A DNA stretch of 64,000 bases from Caenimonas sedimenti (GTDB lineage Bacteria > Pseudomonadota > Gammaproteobacteria > Burkholderiales > Burkholderiaceae_C), in assembly GCF_007833165.1 (NCBI RefSeq), contig NZ_VOBQ01000008.1:1-64000 (forward strand), in the 5' to 3' direction. Positions 7,342 to 16,462 of this stretch are shown one piece after another. Within the stretch, counting starts at the first letter, position 1. Every line of letters begins with the position of its first letter. The position numbers and the translations under genes were made by a program. Below the pieces are notes generated by a model. That model was not told where the DNA came from, made no database searches, and was given only the letters and a program-made list of their open reading frames with translations.

Positions 7342-8352
7342 TCAGCGCGCCGCGATGCCCAGCGCGCCGAGCAGGCGCTGGTCGGCCGTCCAGTCGGGGT
7401 TGCCGGTGGTCAGCAGCTTGTCGCCGTAGAAGATCGAGTTCGCGCCGGCCAGGAAGCACAGCGCCTGCACCGCCTCGCCCATTTGCTGGCGACCGGCCGA
7501 CAGACGCACGCGAGCCCTGGGCATGGTAATGCGCGCCACGCCGATGGTGCGGACGAACTCGAACGGCTCGAGCGCCTCGGTGCCGTGCAACGGCGTGCCT
7601 TCCACCTGCACCAGCTGGTTGATGGGCACCGATTCCGGGTACGGGTCGAGATTGGCGATCTGCGCCACCAGACCGGCACGCTCGCGGCGCGATTCGCCCA
7701 TGCCGACGATGCCGCCGCAGCAGACATTGATGCCGGCCTCGCGTACGCGCTGCAGGGTCTGTAGCCGGTCGTCGTAGGTGCGTGTGGAGATGAAGCGCCC
7801 GTAGGCCTCCGGCGCGGTGTCGAGGTTGTGGTTGTAGTAGTCGAGCCCGGCCTCCTTCAGCGCACGCGCCTGGGTGTCGGTCAACATTCCCAGCGTGCAG
7901 CAGGACTCCAGACCCTCGGCCTTGACCACGCGCACCAGCTCGGCCACCTTGTCGATGTCGCGGTCCTTGGGCGCACGCCAGGCCGCGCCCATGCAGAAGC
8001 GCGACGCGCCCTGCTCACGTGCCGCGCGCGCCGCGGCGGCCACCATGGCGGGCTCCAGCAGCTTGGTGGCCTCGACCCCGGTGTCATAGTGCACCGATTG
8101 CGGGCAATAGCCGCAATCCTCCTCGCAGCCACCGGTCTTGATCGACAGCAGAGTCGACAGCTGGACTTCGTTGGGATCGAAGTGCTCGCGGTGGACCTGT
8201 TGGGCACGGAAGATCAGGTCGTTGAAGGGCAGCTCGAGCAGCTCGACCACGGCGTCGACCGGCCAGCGTTGCACCCCGTCGCTGCTCCTCTGGCGCGGGA
8301 TCTGGCGGAACAGCTCGATCGGCTTGGAAACGGGGCTTGTGAGGTCAGACAT
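7342..8352 (-). CDS. bioB: Biotin synthase
   Basis: This 336-residue radical-SAM enzyme inserts sulfur into dethiobiotin, the last step of biotin synthesis. The SAM [4Fe-4S] motif [11 protein letters not shown] (CxxxCxxC) lies at about residue 68. The [2Fe-2S] ligands correspond to the cysteines in SRFCMG and ESCCTLG, with the conserved Arg in [11 protein letters not shown] 8352 is the only start giving a normal BioB N-terminus. No other bio gene is nearby; the gene ends the minus-strand lyase/ETF operon. The placement next to a biotin-dependent carboxylase operon suggests it secures biotin for that enzyme. Confidence 0.95.
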   Translation of the reverse strand: MSDLTSPVSKPIELFRQIPRQRSSDGVQRWPVDAVVELLELPFNDLIFRAQQVHREHFDPNEVQLSTLLSIKTGGCEEDCGYCPQSVHYDTGVEATKLLEPAMVAAAARAAREQGASRFCMGAAWRAPKDRDIDKVAELVRVVKAEGLESCCTLGMLTDTQARALKEAGLDYYNHNLDTAPEAYGRFISTRTYDDRLQTLQRVREAGINVCCGGIVGMGESRRERAGLVAQIANLDPYPESVPINQLVQVEGTPLHGTEALEPFEFVRTIGVARITMPRARVRLSAGRQQMGEAVQALCFLAGANSIFYGDKLLTTGNPDWTADQRLLGALGIAAR

Positions 8353-8404
8353 GATGAGGCCGCGTCGGTTGAGTGAAAGGGGGCTGTGGTCAATCAGTGG
8401 ACTA

Positions 8405-9193
8405 TCAGGCGGCGCCCGGACGGATGTGCGCCGTCGCCTCGTCCTCCACCCGCTGCCAGATTTCGATGGCCATCGGGTTGTTGCTTTCCTCGAGGATGTG
8501 GCCGACCAGGCCGATGGCGCGCGCCAGCACCCCGATGCCGCGCACGATCTTCCATGGCAGACCGAGCTCGCAGCAGATGGCACCAATCGCGCCGGTGGCA
8601 TTGACCGGCAGCATCTTGCCCGACAGCCGCTCGGCCTCGGCGCAGATCAGCTGCTCGAGCTTGACGTAGTCGCCCGAGAAGCCGTTCTCCTTGGCGATCT
8701 GGAACAGGCGCGGTGCGCGCGGGTCCACGGGCTTGTGCAGCGGGTGGCCCAAGCCGGGGACGATCTGCCCCCGGGCACGGAAACCGGCGACGACCTCGCG
8801 CGCGATCTTCTCCAGGTCCGCGCCTTTCGTGCCGGGCGGCAGCGCCTCGTACAGCATCTTCGCGGTGCCCTCGGTCGAACCCACAAACACTGTGCCCAGG
8901 CCGCACAACCCGGCCGCAACTGCGGCCTGCAGCGATTCGGGTGCGCCAGCGTAGGTCAGCCGCGCAGCCAGTGCGCTGGGCGTGATGCCATGTTCAACCA
9001 GCGTGACCGCCACCGCATTGAACAGCTTCGATTCCGGCGCCGTCGGCATCCGCCCCACGATCTGCAGGAAGGCCATGTCACCCAGGTTGATGTGGCCCAG
9101 CAGTTCGTCGGGCAGGCTCTTGCCGTGGACCTCGATCCTGTCGGGCGTGCTCCAGGCGATGTCCGATCGGATGGGTTTGGTCTTGCGGGCCAT
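8405..9193 (-). CDS. Citryl-CoA lyase / citrate-synthase-like protein
   Basis: This 262-residue protein corresponds to the compact citrate-synthase-like domain found in citryl-CoA lyases and at the C-terminus of ATP-citrate lyase. The region PGLGHPLHK carries the conserved catalytic His, followed by [15 protein letters not shown] and a SNNPMAIE stretch near the C-terminus. Full citrate synthases are 380-430 residues, so a free citrate synthase is unlikely. The family cleaves or forms C-C bonds in CoA esters. Its neighbour is a CitE-like lyase, so the pair may cleave a citramalyl- or similar 3-hydroxy-3-methylacyl-CoA. The substrate is inference. Confidence 0.75.
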   Translation of the reverse strand: MARKTKPIRSDIAWSTPDRIEVHGKSLPDELLGHINLGDMAFLQIVGRMPTAPESKLFNAVAVTLVEHGITPSALAARLTYAGAPESLQAAVAAGLCGLGTVFVGSTEGTAKMLYEALPPGTKGADLEKIAREVVAGFRARGQIVPGLGHPLHKPVDPRAPRLFQIAKENGFSGDYVKLEQLICAEAERLSGKMLPVNATGAIGAICCELGLPWKIVRGIGVLARAIGLVGHILEESNNPMAIEIWQRVEDEATAHIRPGAA

Positions 9194-9220
9194 TAAGGTT
9201 TCCTTTGTTGCGTTGGTGAT

Positions 9221-10057
9221 TCAGGCAGTGCCGCCGGCCCTGCGTAGGATGGCCAGGGCGCGCTCGTGCAGCGGCCTGTCAACCATCTGGCCGTCAACGG
9301 CCACGGCAGCTCCGGCGGCGGCGGCAAACGCTGCGCAAACGCGGCGCGCCCACGCGACGCGTTCGGCGTCGGGCATGAAGGCGGCCTGCACCGCTGCCAC
9401 CTGTCTGGGGTGGATGCAAAGCTTGGCGCCGAAGCCCAGGCGCCGCGCGCGCTCGGCGTCGGCGCGCAACCGCACCGCATCGTCGATGGCGGTGCTGACG
9501 CCGTCGGCCGGCGCGTCCAGCCCGCCCAGTCGCGAGGCCAGCACCACCTGCGAACGGAAGTGCAGCAGTTCATCCTCTGTGCCATCAGGGTCGCAGTCAA
9601 CGCCCAGGTCCAGCGCCAGGTCGACGCTGCCAAAGGCCAGCCGGACGACGCCCGGCACACGCGCAATGTTGCGCGCCTCCTCGATGCCACGCGCCGATTC
9701 GATGATCGCCAGCACGTCCTTGAAGCAGGCCTCGAAGGCGCTGCAGACGGCGTCAATGCCATCGGCCTTGGGCAGCATCACGCCCGCCACGCCGGGGTGC
9801 CGGCACAACTCGAGGTCGTCCTCGAACCACGGCGTGCCAGCGGCATTGATGCGCACCACCACCGGCGCGGCCTCGTCCAGCGCATTGGCCAGAGCGTCGC
9901 GCGCGCCGGCCTTCGCTGCGGGTGCCACCGCATCCTCGAGATCGACGATCACCGCGTCGGCGCCCGAGGCGCGCGCCTTGGCGTAACGCTCGGGCCGGTC
10001 GGCGGGAACAAACAGATAGGCGCGTGGCGACGCGCCGGCGGCGACGGCGTTGCTCAT
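9221..10057 (-). CDS. HpcH/HpaI aldolase, CitE-like CoA-ester lyase
   Basis: This 278-residue TIM-barrel protein has the CitE/Mcl signature: LFVPADRPERY near the N-terminus, DAVIVDLEDAV, the metal-binding Glu in AIIESARGI and Asp in FGSVDLALDLG, and the late KLCIHPRQV block. Relatives are citrate lyase beta, malyl-CoA lyase and (S)-citramalyl-CoA lyase, which split hydroxyacyl-CoA into acetyl-CoA and a keto acid. Its start overlaps the end of the MmgE/PrpD gene by 4 bp. With the adjacent CoA-transferase it could form an itaconyl/citramalyl-type route, but the sequence does not fix the substrate. Confidence 0.85.
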   Translation of the reverse strand: MSNAVAAGASPRAYLFVPADRPERYAKARASGADAVIVDLEDAVAPAAKAGARDALANALDEAAPVVVRINAAGTPWFEDDLELCRHPGVAGVMLPKADGIDAVCSAFEACFKDVLAIIESARGIEEARNIARVPGVVRLAFGSVDLALDLGVDCDPDGTEDELLHFRSQVVLASRLGGLDAPADGVSTAIDDAVRLRADAERARRLGFGAKLCIHPRQVAAVQAAFMPDAERVAWARRVCAAFAAAAGAAVAVDGQMVDRPLHERALAILRRAGGTA

Positions 10058-11418
10058 GCCGGCAGCCAGCGGCCCATGCGGGGAGCGTCAGCCACGCCCC
10101 AGGTGCGGGCGATCAGCCCGTCCATTTCGGCCGGCGTCGCCGCACCGCCGTAGGCAGCGAGACGGCGCGCCTTGTCCTCGAGCTCGGGGCGACTGAGGGT
10201 ATTGCCCGGGTCACCCTTGGGCTCGTCGACACGTGCTTGCATCGTGCGACCGTCCTGCGTGCGGACACTGACTTTGCCGATCCAGCGCTGCGGATAGGCC
10301 GTGTCGACCTCTGTGTCGAGCTGCATCGTGACCTTGTCACGCAACACGGCGATGCGGGGCGCCAGGAAGTGGCGATCGAACTCGTCCAGGCCCGCATAGC
10401 CATGTTCGGCCACCAGGGCGAGCACCGTCCCCATCGAGAACTTGGCCTGGTGGACGGTGCCGGGCACAACGACGCGGCCCAGCACGTCGATGGCGCCTTG
10501 GTGGACCTGCGCGGTGATGGCGGCGATGTCATCGGGCTTCAGCCGGTGCTCGCGCATCAGCAGCAGCAGCGCATCGGCGCTGGGGTGGGTGTGGCGACAC
10601 GAGGCGTGGTACTTGAACGAAGTCTCGGCCGTCGCCCAGCGGCTGCCCAGCCCGGCAGTCAGGCGCGCAGGGTCAGCGTCGCTCGACATGCCGGCCGCGA
10701 GGCCTTGCGCGCCTTCGAGGATCTGGCGCGCACCGGTGAAACCGGCCTGTGCCAGGTAGGCCGAAGCCAGCCCGGCCGATGCTGCATGGGCGCAGTGCAA
10801 TTGCTTGGAATCGGCGGCATCGCGCAGGAACTCCCACAGCCCGGCCGCCTGCGTGCCAGCGCTGCCGAAGGCGTGCAGCATCTGCGCCGCGTCCAGCCGC
10901 AGCAGCCGCCCGGTGGCGGCGGCGGCGGCCAGCGTGCCCGCCGTGGCGGTGGTGTGGAAGATGCGGTAGTGCGAACGGCCGAGGAATTCGCCGACACGGA
11001 TGCCGACCTCGTAGCCCGCCACCGCTGCGGCCAGGAACTCGCGCCCGCTGGCACCGATGGCCTGCGCCACCGCCAGTGCGGGCGGAAAGACCACCGCCGC
11101 AGGGTGGAACACCGAGCCGTTGTGCACGTCGTCCTGCTCGACCACATGCGAGGCCGCCGCGTTGACCATGGCGGCGAAATGCGGTGAGGTCATGCGCCGC
11201 GTCATAAGCACTTCGGCGCTGCCATCGGCCGGCCCCATGCTGGACGCATAGGCCTCGATGGCCTGTACCGCGCGGGCGCTCTTGCCGGCCAGCGCGGAGC
11301 CGACCCAGTCCAGGAAAAGGTCTTCGGTGCGCCGCAGCACCGGCGCCGGAATGCTTTCGAAGCGCAGGCCGGCGGCGAAGGCGGCCAGCCTGGCGCCTGG
11401 AGTGTCTTGCGAGCTCAT
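10054..11418 (-). CDS. MmgE/PrpD family protein
   Basis: This 454-residue protein belongs to the MmgE/PrpD family, whose known members include 2-methylcitrate dehydratase and cis-aconitate decarboxylase. Family blocks are visible: FLDWVGSALAGKSARA, VNAAASHVVEQDDVHNGSVFHPAAV, and FKYHASCRHTHPSADAL. ATG 11418 replaces a longer reading with an unrelated leader. It overlaps the CitE-like gene by 4 bp and follows the CoA-transferase by 16 bp. A hydratase/dehydratase acting on a branched hydroxy-acid or its CoA ester is likely. A second, divergent copy lies at 50702-52120. Confidence 0.85.
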   Translation of the reverse strand: MSSQDTPGARLAAFAAGLRFESIPAPVLRRTEDLFLDWVGSALAGKSARAVQAIEAYASSMGPADGSAEVLMTRRMTSPHFAAMVNAAASHVVEQDDVHNGSVFHPAAVVFPPALAVAQAIGASGREFLAAAVAGYEVGIRVGEFLGRSHYRIFHTTATAGTLAAAAATGRLLRLDAAQMLHAFGSAGTQAAGLWEFLRDAADSKQLHCAHAASAGLASAYLAQAGFTGARQILEGAQGLAAGMSSDADPARLTAGLGSRWATAETSFKYHASCRHTHPSADALLLLMREHRLKPDDIAAITAQVHQGAIDVLGRVVVPGTVHQAKFSMGTVLALVAEHGYAGLDEFDRHFLAPRIAVLRDKVTMQLDTEVDTAYPQRWIGKVSVRTQDGRTMQARVDEPKGDPGNTLSRPELEDKARRLAAYGGAATPAEMDGLIARTWGVADAPRMGRWLPA

Positions 11419-11434
11419 GAACAGCCCTTCATGG

Positions 11435-12610
11435 TCAAACTGCGCGCTCGGCACGCAAACGCGCGATGTCAGCCGCGCTGTAGCCCAGTTCGGCCAGGAT
11501 GGCATCGGTGTGCTGGCCAAGGGCCGGCACCGGCCCCATAGGCGGCGGCTCGTCGCCCGACAGGTGGTGCGGCGGGTACAGCGCCGGCACCGGCCCGCCC
11601 GGCGTGCCGATCTCCGCCCAGCGCTGGCGCGCCCGCAGTTGCGGATGCTTCCACAGATCGGCCATCTCGTTGAGCTGGGCGTTGGCGATCTGCGCGTCTT
11701 CCAGGCGCTCGATCAACTGTGCCGCCGTCAGCTTCGAAAACACGGCGTCGATGATGCCGAACAGCTTGTCTTTCTGCGCCAAGCGGTTGGCGTTGCCCAG
11801 GTACTGCTTGGCCAGCGCCGGCTGCAGCAGGACCTTGTTGCAGAAGGCCGTCCACTCGCGGTCGTGCTGCACGCCCAGTACCACCGACTTGCCGTCGCCA
11901 CAGGTGAAGGGGCCATAGGGGTAGATGGCGGCGTGCGAGGCACCGGCACGCACCGGCGGCGGCTGGCCCTCGAAGGTGTAGAAGAGCGGGTAGCCCATCC
12001 ATTCCGACATCGCCTCGAGCATTGAGATCTCCAGCCGCTGGCCACGGCCGGTACGCCCACGCTCCAGCAACGCGGCCAGCACGCTGCTGTAGGCGTACAT
12101 GCCGGCGGCGATGTCGGCGATGGACAGCCCGGCCTTGGACGGATGCTCGGGCGTGCCGGTCACCGAGACGAAGCCCGATTCGCTCTGGATCAGCAGATCG
12201 TAGGCCTTCTTCTCGGTGTACGGGCCGCCGTCGCCGTACCCCGAGATGTCGCAGACCACGACGCGCGGGTGGATGGGCGCGAGGCTGGCATGGTCCAGGC
12301 CCATGCGTGCGGTCGCACCGGGCGCGAGGTTCTGCACCAGCACGTCCGCGCGCTCCACCAGCTTCTGCAGAACTGCCCGCGCGCCGGGGTTCTTCAGGTC
12401 CAGCGTCAGGCTTTCCTTGCTGCGATTACACCAGACGAAGTGCGAGGCCGAGCCGCGTGCACGCGTGTCGTAGGCGCGGGCGAAGTCGCCCTCGCCAGGG
12501 CGCTCGACCTTGATGACGCGTGCACCGAGGTCGGCCAGTTGCCTGGTGCAGAACGGCGCAGCGATGGCGTGTTCCAGTGTGACGACCAGCATGCCTTGCA
12601 ACGGAAGCAT
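11435..12610 (-). CDS. CaiB/BaiF (family III) CoA-transferase
   Basis: This 391-residue protein has the family III CoA-transferase fold. It has the N-terminal LEHAIAAPFCTRQLADLGARV block, VIKVERPGEGD, and the probable catalytic Asp in AYDLLIQSESGF, where the CoA-thioester relay forms. The family moves CoA between carboxylic acids (formyl-, carnitinyl-, succinyl- and itaconate/mesaconate-type). It sits in the minus-strand operon between an ACAD and MmgE/PrpD, so it probably activates or recycles an intermediate acid. Confidence 0.9.
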   Translation of the reverse strand: MLPLQGMLVVTLEHAIAAPFCTRQLADLGARVIKVERPGEGDFARAYDTRARGSASHFVWCNRSKESLTLDLKNPGARAVLQKLVERADVLVQNLAPGATARMGLDHASLAPIHPRVVVCDISGYGDGGPYTEKKAYDLLIQSESGFVSVTGTPEHPSKAGLSIADIAAGMYAYSSVLAALLERGRTGRGQRLEISMLEAMSEWMGYPLFYTFEGQPPPVRAGASHAAIYPYGPFTCGDGKSVVLGVQHDREWTAFCNKVLLQPALAKQYLGNANRLAQKDKLFGIIDAVFSKLTAAQLIERLEDAQIANAQLNEMADLWKHPQLRARQRWAEIGTPGGPVPALYPPHHLSGDEPPPMGPVPALGQHTDAILAELGYSAADIARLRAERAV

Positions 12611-12621
12611 CGGAACCCTTT

Positions 12622-13794
12622 TCAGAAGGAACGCGGAAGGCCGAGCACATGCTCGGCCACGTAGGACAGGATCAGGTTGGTCGAGATCGGCGCCACCTGG
12701 TACAACCGCGTCTCGCGGAATTTGCGCTCGATGTCGTATTCGCAGGCAAAGCCGAATCCGCCATGGGTCTGGATCGCCGCGTTGGCAGCTTCCCAGGAGG
12801 CCTTGGCCGCCAGGTACTTGGCCATGTTGGCCTCGGCGCCGCAGGGTTCGTGGGCGTCGAACAGGTCACAGGCGCGCCAGCGCATCAGGTCGGCGGCCTC
12901 CAGCTCGATGTGGCTCTCGGCGATCGGAAACTGCACGGCCTGGTTTTGCCCGATCGGGCGGTCGAAAACGCGGCGATCACAGGCGTAGGCCGCGCTGCGC
13001 TTGACGAACCAGCGCCCGTCGCCGATGCATTCGGCGGCGATCAGCGTGCGCTCGGCGTTCAGGCCATCGAGGATGTACTTGAAGCCCTTGCCTTCCTCCC
13101 CGATCAGGTTCTCGGCCGGGATCTCGAGGTTTTCGAAGAACAACTCGTTGGTCTCGTGGTTGACCATGTTGCGGATTGGGCGCACGGTCATCCCCTTGGC
13201 CGTAGCCTGGTGCAGGTCGACGATGAAGATCGACATGCCATCGGACTTGCGCTTGACCTCCGCCAGCGGCGTGGTACGCGCCAGCAAGATCATGAGGTCG
13301 CTGTGCTGGACGCGCGAGATCCAAACTTTCTGGCCGTTGACGACGTAGCGGTCGCCGCTGGCGCTGCGCAGCGCGGTGGTCTTGAGCTTCGTGGTGTCGG
13401 TGCCGGCGCTCGGCTCGGTCACGCCCATGGACTGCAGGCGCAGCGCACCGGTGGCGATCTTGGGCAGGTAGCGGCGCTTCTGCTCGTCCGAACCATGGCG
13501 CAGCAGGGTGCCCATGTTGTACATCTGGCCGTGGCAGGCGCCGGCGTTACCGCCGTTGCGGTTGACCTCTTCCATCACCACCGAGGCTTCGGCCAGGCCC
13601 AGCCCGGCGCCGCCGTATTCCTCGGGGATCATCACCGCCAGCCAGCCAGCCTGTGTCAGGGCATCGACGAAGGCCTCGGGGTAGCCTCGCGCGTCATCGA
13701 TGCGGCGGAAGTACTCGTCGGGGAACCGGCTGCACAACTCGCGCAGGGCCGCTCGCAGTTCAGGGTGACGTTCGTGGGCATCGGACATGGGCAT
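12622..13794 (-). CDS. Acyl-CoA dehydrogenase (LGLPRSF-tailed subfamily)
   Basis: This 390-residue flavoprotein has all three ACAD regions: the N-terminal helices with MIPEEYGGAGLGL, the middle beta domain MGVTEPSAGTDTTKLKT and GQKVWISR, and the C-terminal helices with RPIGQNQAVQFPIAES and IQTHGGFGFACEYDIER. At the place of the MCAD catalytic glutamate the sequence reads RLYQVAPIS, with Gln instead of Glu. It ends HVLGLPRSF, a tail shared with three other ACADs here. etfA lies 8 bp upstream, so electrons would go to that ETF. MSDAHER at 13788 is an equally possible start. Confidence 0.9.
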   Translation of the reverse strand: MPMSDAHERHPELRAALRELCSRFPDEYFRRIDDARGYPEAFVDALTQAGWLAVMIPEEYGGAGLGLAEASVVMEEVNRNGGNAGACHGQMYNMGTLLRHGSDEQKRRYLPKIATGALRLQSMGVTEPSAGTDTTKLKTTALRSASGDRYVVNGQKVWISRVQHSDLMILLARTTPLAEVKRKSDGMSIFIVDLHQATAKGMTVRPIRNMVNHETNELFFENLEIPAENLIGEEGKGFKYILDGLNAERTLIAAECIGDGRWFVKRSAAYACDRRVFDRPIGQNQAVQFPIAESHIELEAADLMRWRACDLFDAHEPCGAEANMAKYLAAKASWEAANAAIQTHGGFGFACEYDIERKFRETRLYQVAPISTNLILSYVAEHVLGLPRSF

Positions 13795-13802
13795 GGGCAG
13801 AC

Positions 13803-14744
13803 CTACAGCGCCGAAACGAGTTCGGGCACGGCCTGGAACAGGTCAGCCACCAGTCCGTAGTCGGCGACCTGAAAGATCGGCGCCTCGGCGTCCTTGTTGA
13901 TGGCCACGATGACTTTGCTGTCCTTCATGCCCGCCAGGTGCTGGATGGCGCCGGAGATACCGACCGCAACATACAACTGCGGCGCCACGATCTTGCCGGT
14001 CTGCCCGACCTGGTAGTCGTTCGGTGCATAGCCGGCGTCGACCGCGGCGCGCGACGCGCCGAGCGCCGCGCCCAGTTTGTCGGCCAGCGGCTCGAGCACG
14101 CCATGGAACTTGTCGGCCGCACCCAGTCCGCGGCCGCCCGAGACGATGATGGATGCGGCCGTCAGCTCGGGGCGTTCGAGCTTGACCACCTCGCGCCCGA
14201 CCAGCTGCGTCAGGCCCAGTTCGGCAGCCGCGGCGACGCTTTCCACCGCGGCCGAGCCACCGCTGGCCGCCACCGGGTCGAAGGCCGTGGTACGAATGCT
14301 CAGCACCTTGACCTTGTCCCTGGACTGCACACGGGCCACGGCGTTGCCGGCGTAGAACGGGCGCTGGAAGGTGTCGGGCGACTCGATAGCCGTCACGTCG
14401 GACAGCTGCGAGCTGTCAAGCAGCGCGGCCACGCGCGGCAACACGTTCTTGCCGAAGGCCGTGGCCGGCGCCAGCACGTGCGTGCACGAGGCATCGGCGC
14501 CCACCTGCTGGACCACCAGCGCGGCGAGGTTTTCGGCCAGTTGAGCGCCGTAGTGGGCAGCGTCGGCCACCAGAACCTTGGCGACGCCGGCCACCGCCGC
14601 GGCGGCTTGGCTGGCGGCGGCGCAGCCGCTTCCGGCCACCAGCACATGCACCGGCCCTCCGATCTTCATGGCGGCGGCGATGGTGTTGAGTGTGGCGGGT
14701 TTGATCGCCGCGCCGTCGTGTTCCGCAATGATCAGGGTTGTCAT
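13803..14744 (-). CDS. etfA: Electron transfer flavoprotein, alpha subunit
   Basis: This 313-residue protein is the FAD-binding ETF alpha subunit. The C-terminal FAD domain is clear: [25 protein letters not shown], then [32 protein letters not shown] and the final [25 protein letters not shown]. It accepts electrons from acyl-CoA dehydrogenases and passes them to ETF:quinone oxidoreductase. Its ATG overlaps the stop of etfB by 1 nt (TGATG), so the subunits are probably made together. This pair is the only ETF in the window. Confidence 0.95.
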   Translation of the reverse strand: MTTLIIAEHDGAAIKPATLNTIAAAMKIGGPVHVLVAGSGCAAASQAAAAVAGVAKVLVADAAHYGAQLAENLAALVVQQVGADASCTHVLAPATAFGKNVLPRVAALLDSSQLSDVTAIESPDTFQRPFYAGNAVARVQSRDKVKVLSIRTTAFDPVAASGGSAAVESVAAAAELGLTQLVGREVVKLERPELTAASIIVSGGRGLGAADKFHGVLEPLADKLGAALGASRAAVDAGYAPNDYQVGQTGKIVAPQLYVAVGISGAIQHLAGMKDSKVIVAINKDAEAPIFQVADYGLVADLFQAVPELVSAL

Positions 14745-15493
14745 CAGATCACCTTCGCTTCTTCTTTGAGTCGCTTGACGAGTTCGGCCACATCGGCGAC
14801 CTTGATACCGGCCTTGCGCGCCGCCGGTTCGTCCACGCGCAGAGTGACGGTGCGCGGCGCCAGGTCCAGGCCCAGGTCGGCAGCCTTGATCACCTCGAGC
14901 GGCTTCTTCTTGGCCTTCATGATGTTGGGCAACGTGATGAAGCGCGGCTCGTTCAGGCGCAGGTCGGTCGTGATGACCACCGGCAGCTTCATCTGCAGCG
15001 TCTCCAGGCCACCGTCGATCTCGCGGCCGATGGTCGCCGTGCCGCCCTCGATCTTCACCTGCGAGGCAAAAGTGGCCTGGGCCCAGCCCATCAGCGCGCC
15101 GAACATCTGACCGGTCTGCCCGGCATCGTCGTCGATCGCCTGCTTGCCGAAGATGGCAACCTGAACGCCTTCCTTGGCGGCCACGTGCTGCATCAGCTTG
15201 GCCACGGCCAGCGGTTCAAGCGCGTCGTTGGTCTCGACCAAGACAGCGCGGTCGGCGCCGATGGCCATGGCGCTGCGCAGCGTCTCCTGGCAGCCGGCCG
15301 GACCGCAGGAGACGGCGATGATCTCGGTGGCCACGCCGGCCTCCTTCAGCCGCACCGCCTCTTCGCAGGCGATTTCGTCGAAGGGGTTCATCGACAGCTT
15401 CTGGTTCGCGAGATCGACTCCCGAACCGTCCGACTTCACGCGGGCCTTGACGTTGTAGTCGAGCACCCGTTTCACGGCGACAAGTACTTTCAC
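14744..15493 (-). CDS. etfB: Electron transfer flavoprotein, beta subunit
   Basis: This 249-residue ETF beta subunit starts with the family-typical (V)[18 protein letters not shown] and contains [19 protein letters not shown] and the AMP-binding segment [22 protein letters not shown] 15493 gives the standard N-terminus and has GGAG upstream; longer readings add a non-homologous leader. It is the first gene after the TetR regulator, 16 bp away, and heads the ETF/ACAD part of the operon. Confidence 0.95.
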   Translation of the reverse strand: MKVLVAVKRVLDYNVKARVKSDGSGVDLANQKLSMNPFDEIACEEAVRLKEAGVATEIIAVSCGPAGCQETLRSAMAIGADRAVLVETNDALEPLAVAKLMQHVAAKEGVQVAIFGKQAIDDDAGQTGQMFGALMGWAQATFASQVKIEGGTATIGREIDGGLETLQMKLPVVITTDLRLNEPRFITLPNIMKAKKKPLEVIKAADLGLDLAPRTVTLRVDEPAARKAGIKVADVAELVKRLKEEAKVI

Positions 15494-15509
15494 TTTTTCT
15501 CCATCGGTT

Positions 15510-16175
15510 TTACATTCCAGTCTGCAGAAGCTGGAGCGAGCTGCGGCTTCCGCCGTTCCCCCGTCCAATGCCCTCGGTCACGACCGAGCCCAAGCGCTGG
15601 GCGAGGCGCGGGAAAAGGAAGTGAAACATGTGCTGCGCCAGCAGTTCCACGCCCACGCGACGGTCCGGTCGATACCACTGGCCAGTCCAGTTGAGCGCGC
15701 CCAGCACGGTGTGGCGCACCAGGCCGGTATCGGCGTCCACCAAGCCCAGGGCGGCAGCCTCGTCGATCGGCGCCATCCAGAGTTCCTCATAGGCGTCGCG
15801 CGAGGTCAGCACGCGTGCCCGTGCCGGCTCGGACAGGCTGCGCCATTCGTAGAGCATCACGGTCATCGCGTCCAGCTTCGGCCCCAACAGGGCGGTCAGA
15901 TGGCAACGCACCATCGCCAGCATGCGTTCCGGCAGGCGTGACTCGCCTGCGAGGCCGTTCTGAACCCCGCTCAGGATGTCTCGCACGCCTTCTTCCATCA
16001 CAGTGACCAGCAACTCTTCCTTGGAGGTGAAGTGATAGAAGATCGAGCCCGAGGTCATGCTCAGGGCCTCGGCGATCTGCCGCACCGAGGTCCGCTCGTA
16101 GCCGTGCTGGCGAAAGAGCTTCGCCGCGGTCTTCAGGATCAGGCTCCTGCGGCTTGTGTCGCCTGCGTCGTTCAT
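15510..16175 (-). CDS. TetR-family transcriptional regulator (likely regulon repressor)
   Basis: This 221-residue protein has a TetR DNA-binding domain at about residues 10-58 ([29 protein letters not shown], then [14 protein letters not shown]) and a helical ligand domain. It is first in the minus-strand operon and divergent from the carboxylase operon, a position comparable to atuR in terpene clusters. The palindrome CTAACGAACGTTAG starts 18 bp upstream of its ATG, and related sites precede other operons here. It is probably a repressor released by an acyl-CoA intermediate. Ligand and regulon are inference. Confidence 0.9.
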   Translation of the reverse strand: MNDAGDTSRRSLILKTAAKLFRQHGYERTSVRQIAEALSMTSGSIFYHFTSKEELLVTVMEEGVRDILSGVQNGLAGESRLPERMLAMVRCHLTALLGPKLDAMTVMLYEWRSLSEPARARVLTSRDAYEELWMAPIDEAAALGLVDADTGLVRHTVLGALNWTGQWYRPDRRVGVELLAQHMFHFLFPRLAQRLGSVVTEGIGRGNGGSRSSLQLLQTGM

Positions 16176-16192
16176 GTTTCATATTTTATCAG

Positions 16193-16206
16193 CTAACGAA
16201 CGTTAG
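16193..16206. promoter_or_regulatory. Putative TetR operator, site 1
   Basis: CTAACGAACGTTAG has perfect 6-bp inverted arms around an AA centre, in an AT-richer patch (just next to TTCATATTTTATCAG) of the 287-bp divergent region between the TetR gene and the carboxylase operon. It is the best copy of a 14-bp motif found in front of several operons and is well placed for autoregulation. Confidence 0.65.
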
Positions 16207-16341
16207 GTCGATGCAGTGCCGGCACTGGACGCCGGCACTGGCCCGAGTCCAACCGCGGCGCGCGTGCAGCTCGATCAGCGACACTCCAGCATGCCGCGCG
16301 GCAAGTGACGACGGCGCGGCTTTCCTGTACCATTGCATCTT

Positions 16342-16355
16342 CTAACGGTTGTTAG
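16342..16355. promoter_or_regulatory. Putative TetR operator, site 2
   Basis: CTAACGGTTGTTAG matches the CTAACGnnCGTTAG palindrome with one mismatch. It lies 107 bp upstream of the carboxylase beta-subunit ATG, on the operon side of the divergent region. A leader of this length leaves room for the promoter over or just before the site. Confidence 0.6.
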
Positions 16356-16462
16356 GTCAGCGATTGTCTGGTCATTCGAGGGGCGGGGCTCTCTGTCCGC
16401 CCCCGCGGACTCCGGCCTGCGTTTCGATCCTTCCATCCGCATCGAACGAACCATCGCGACCC

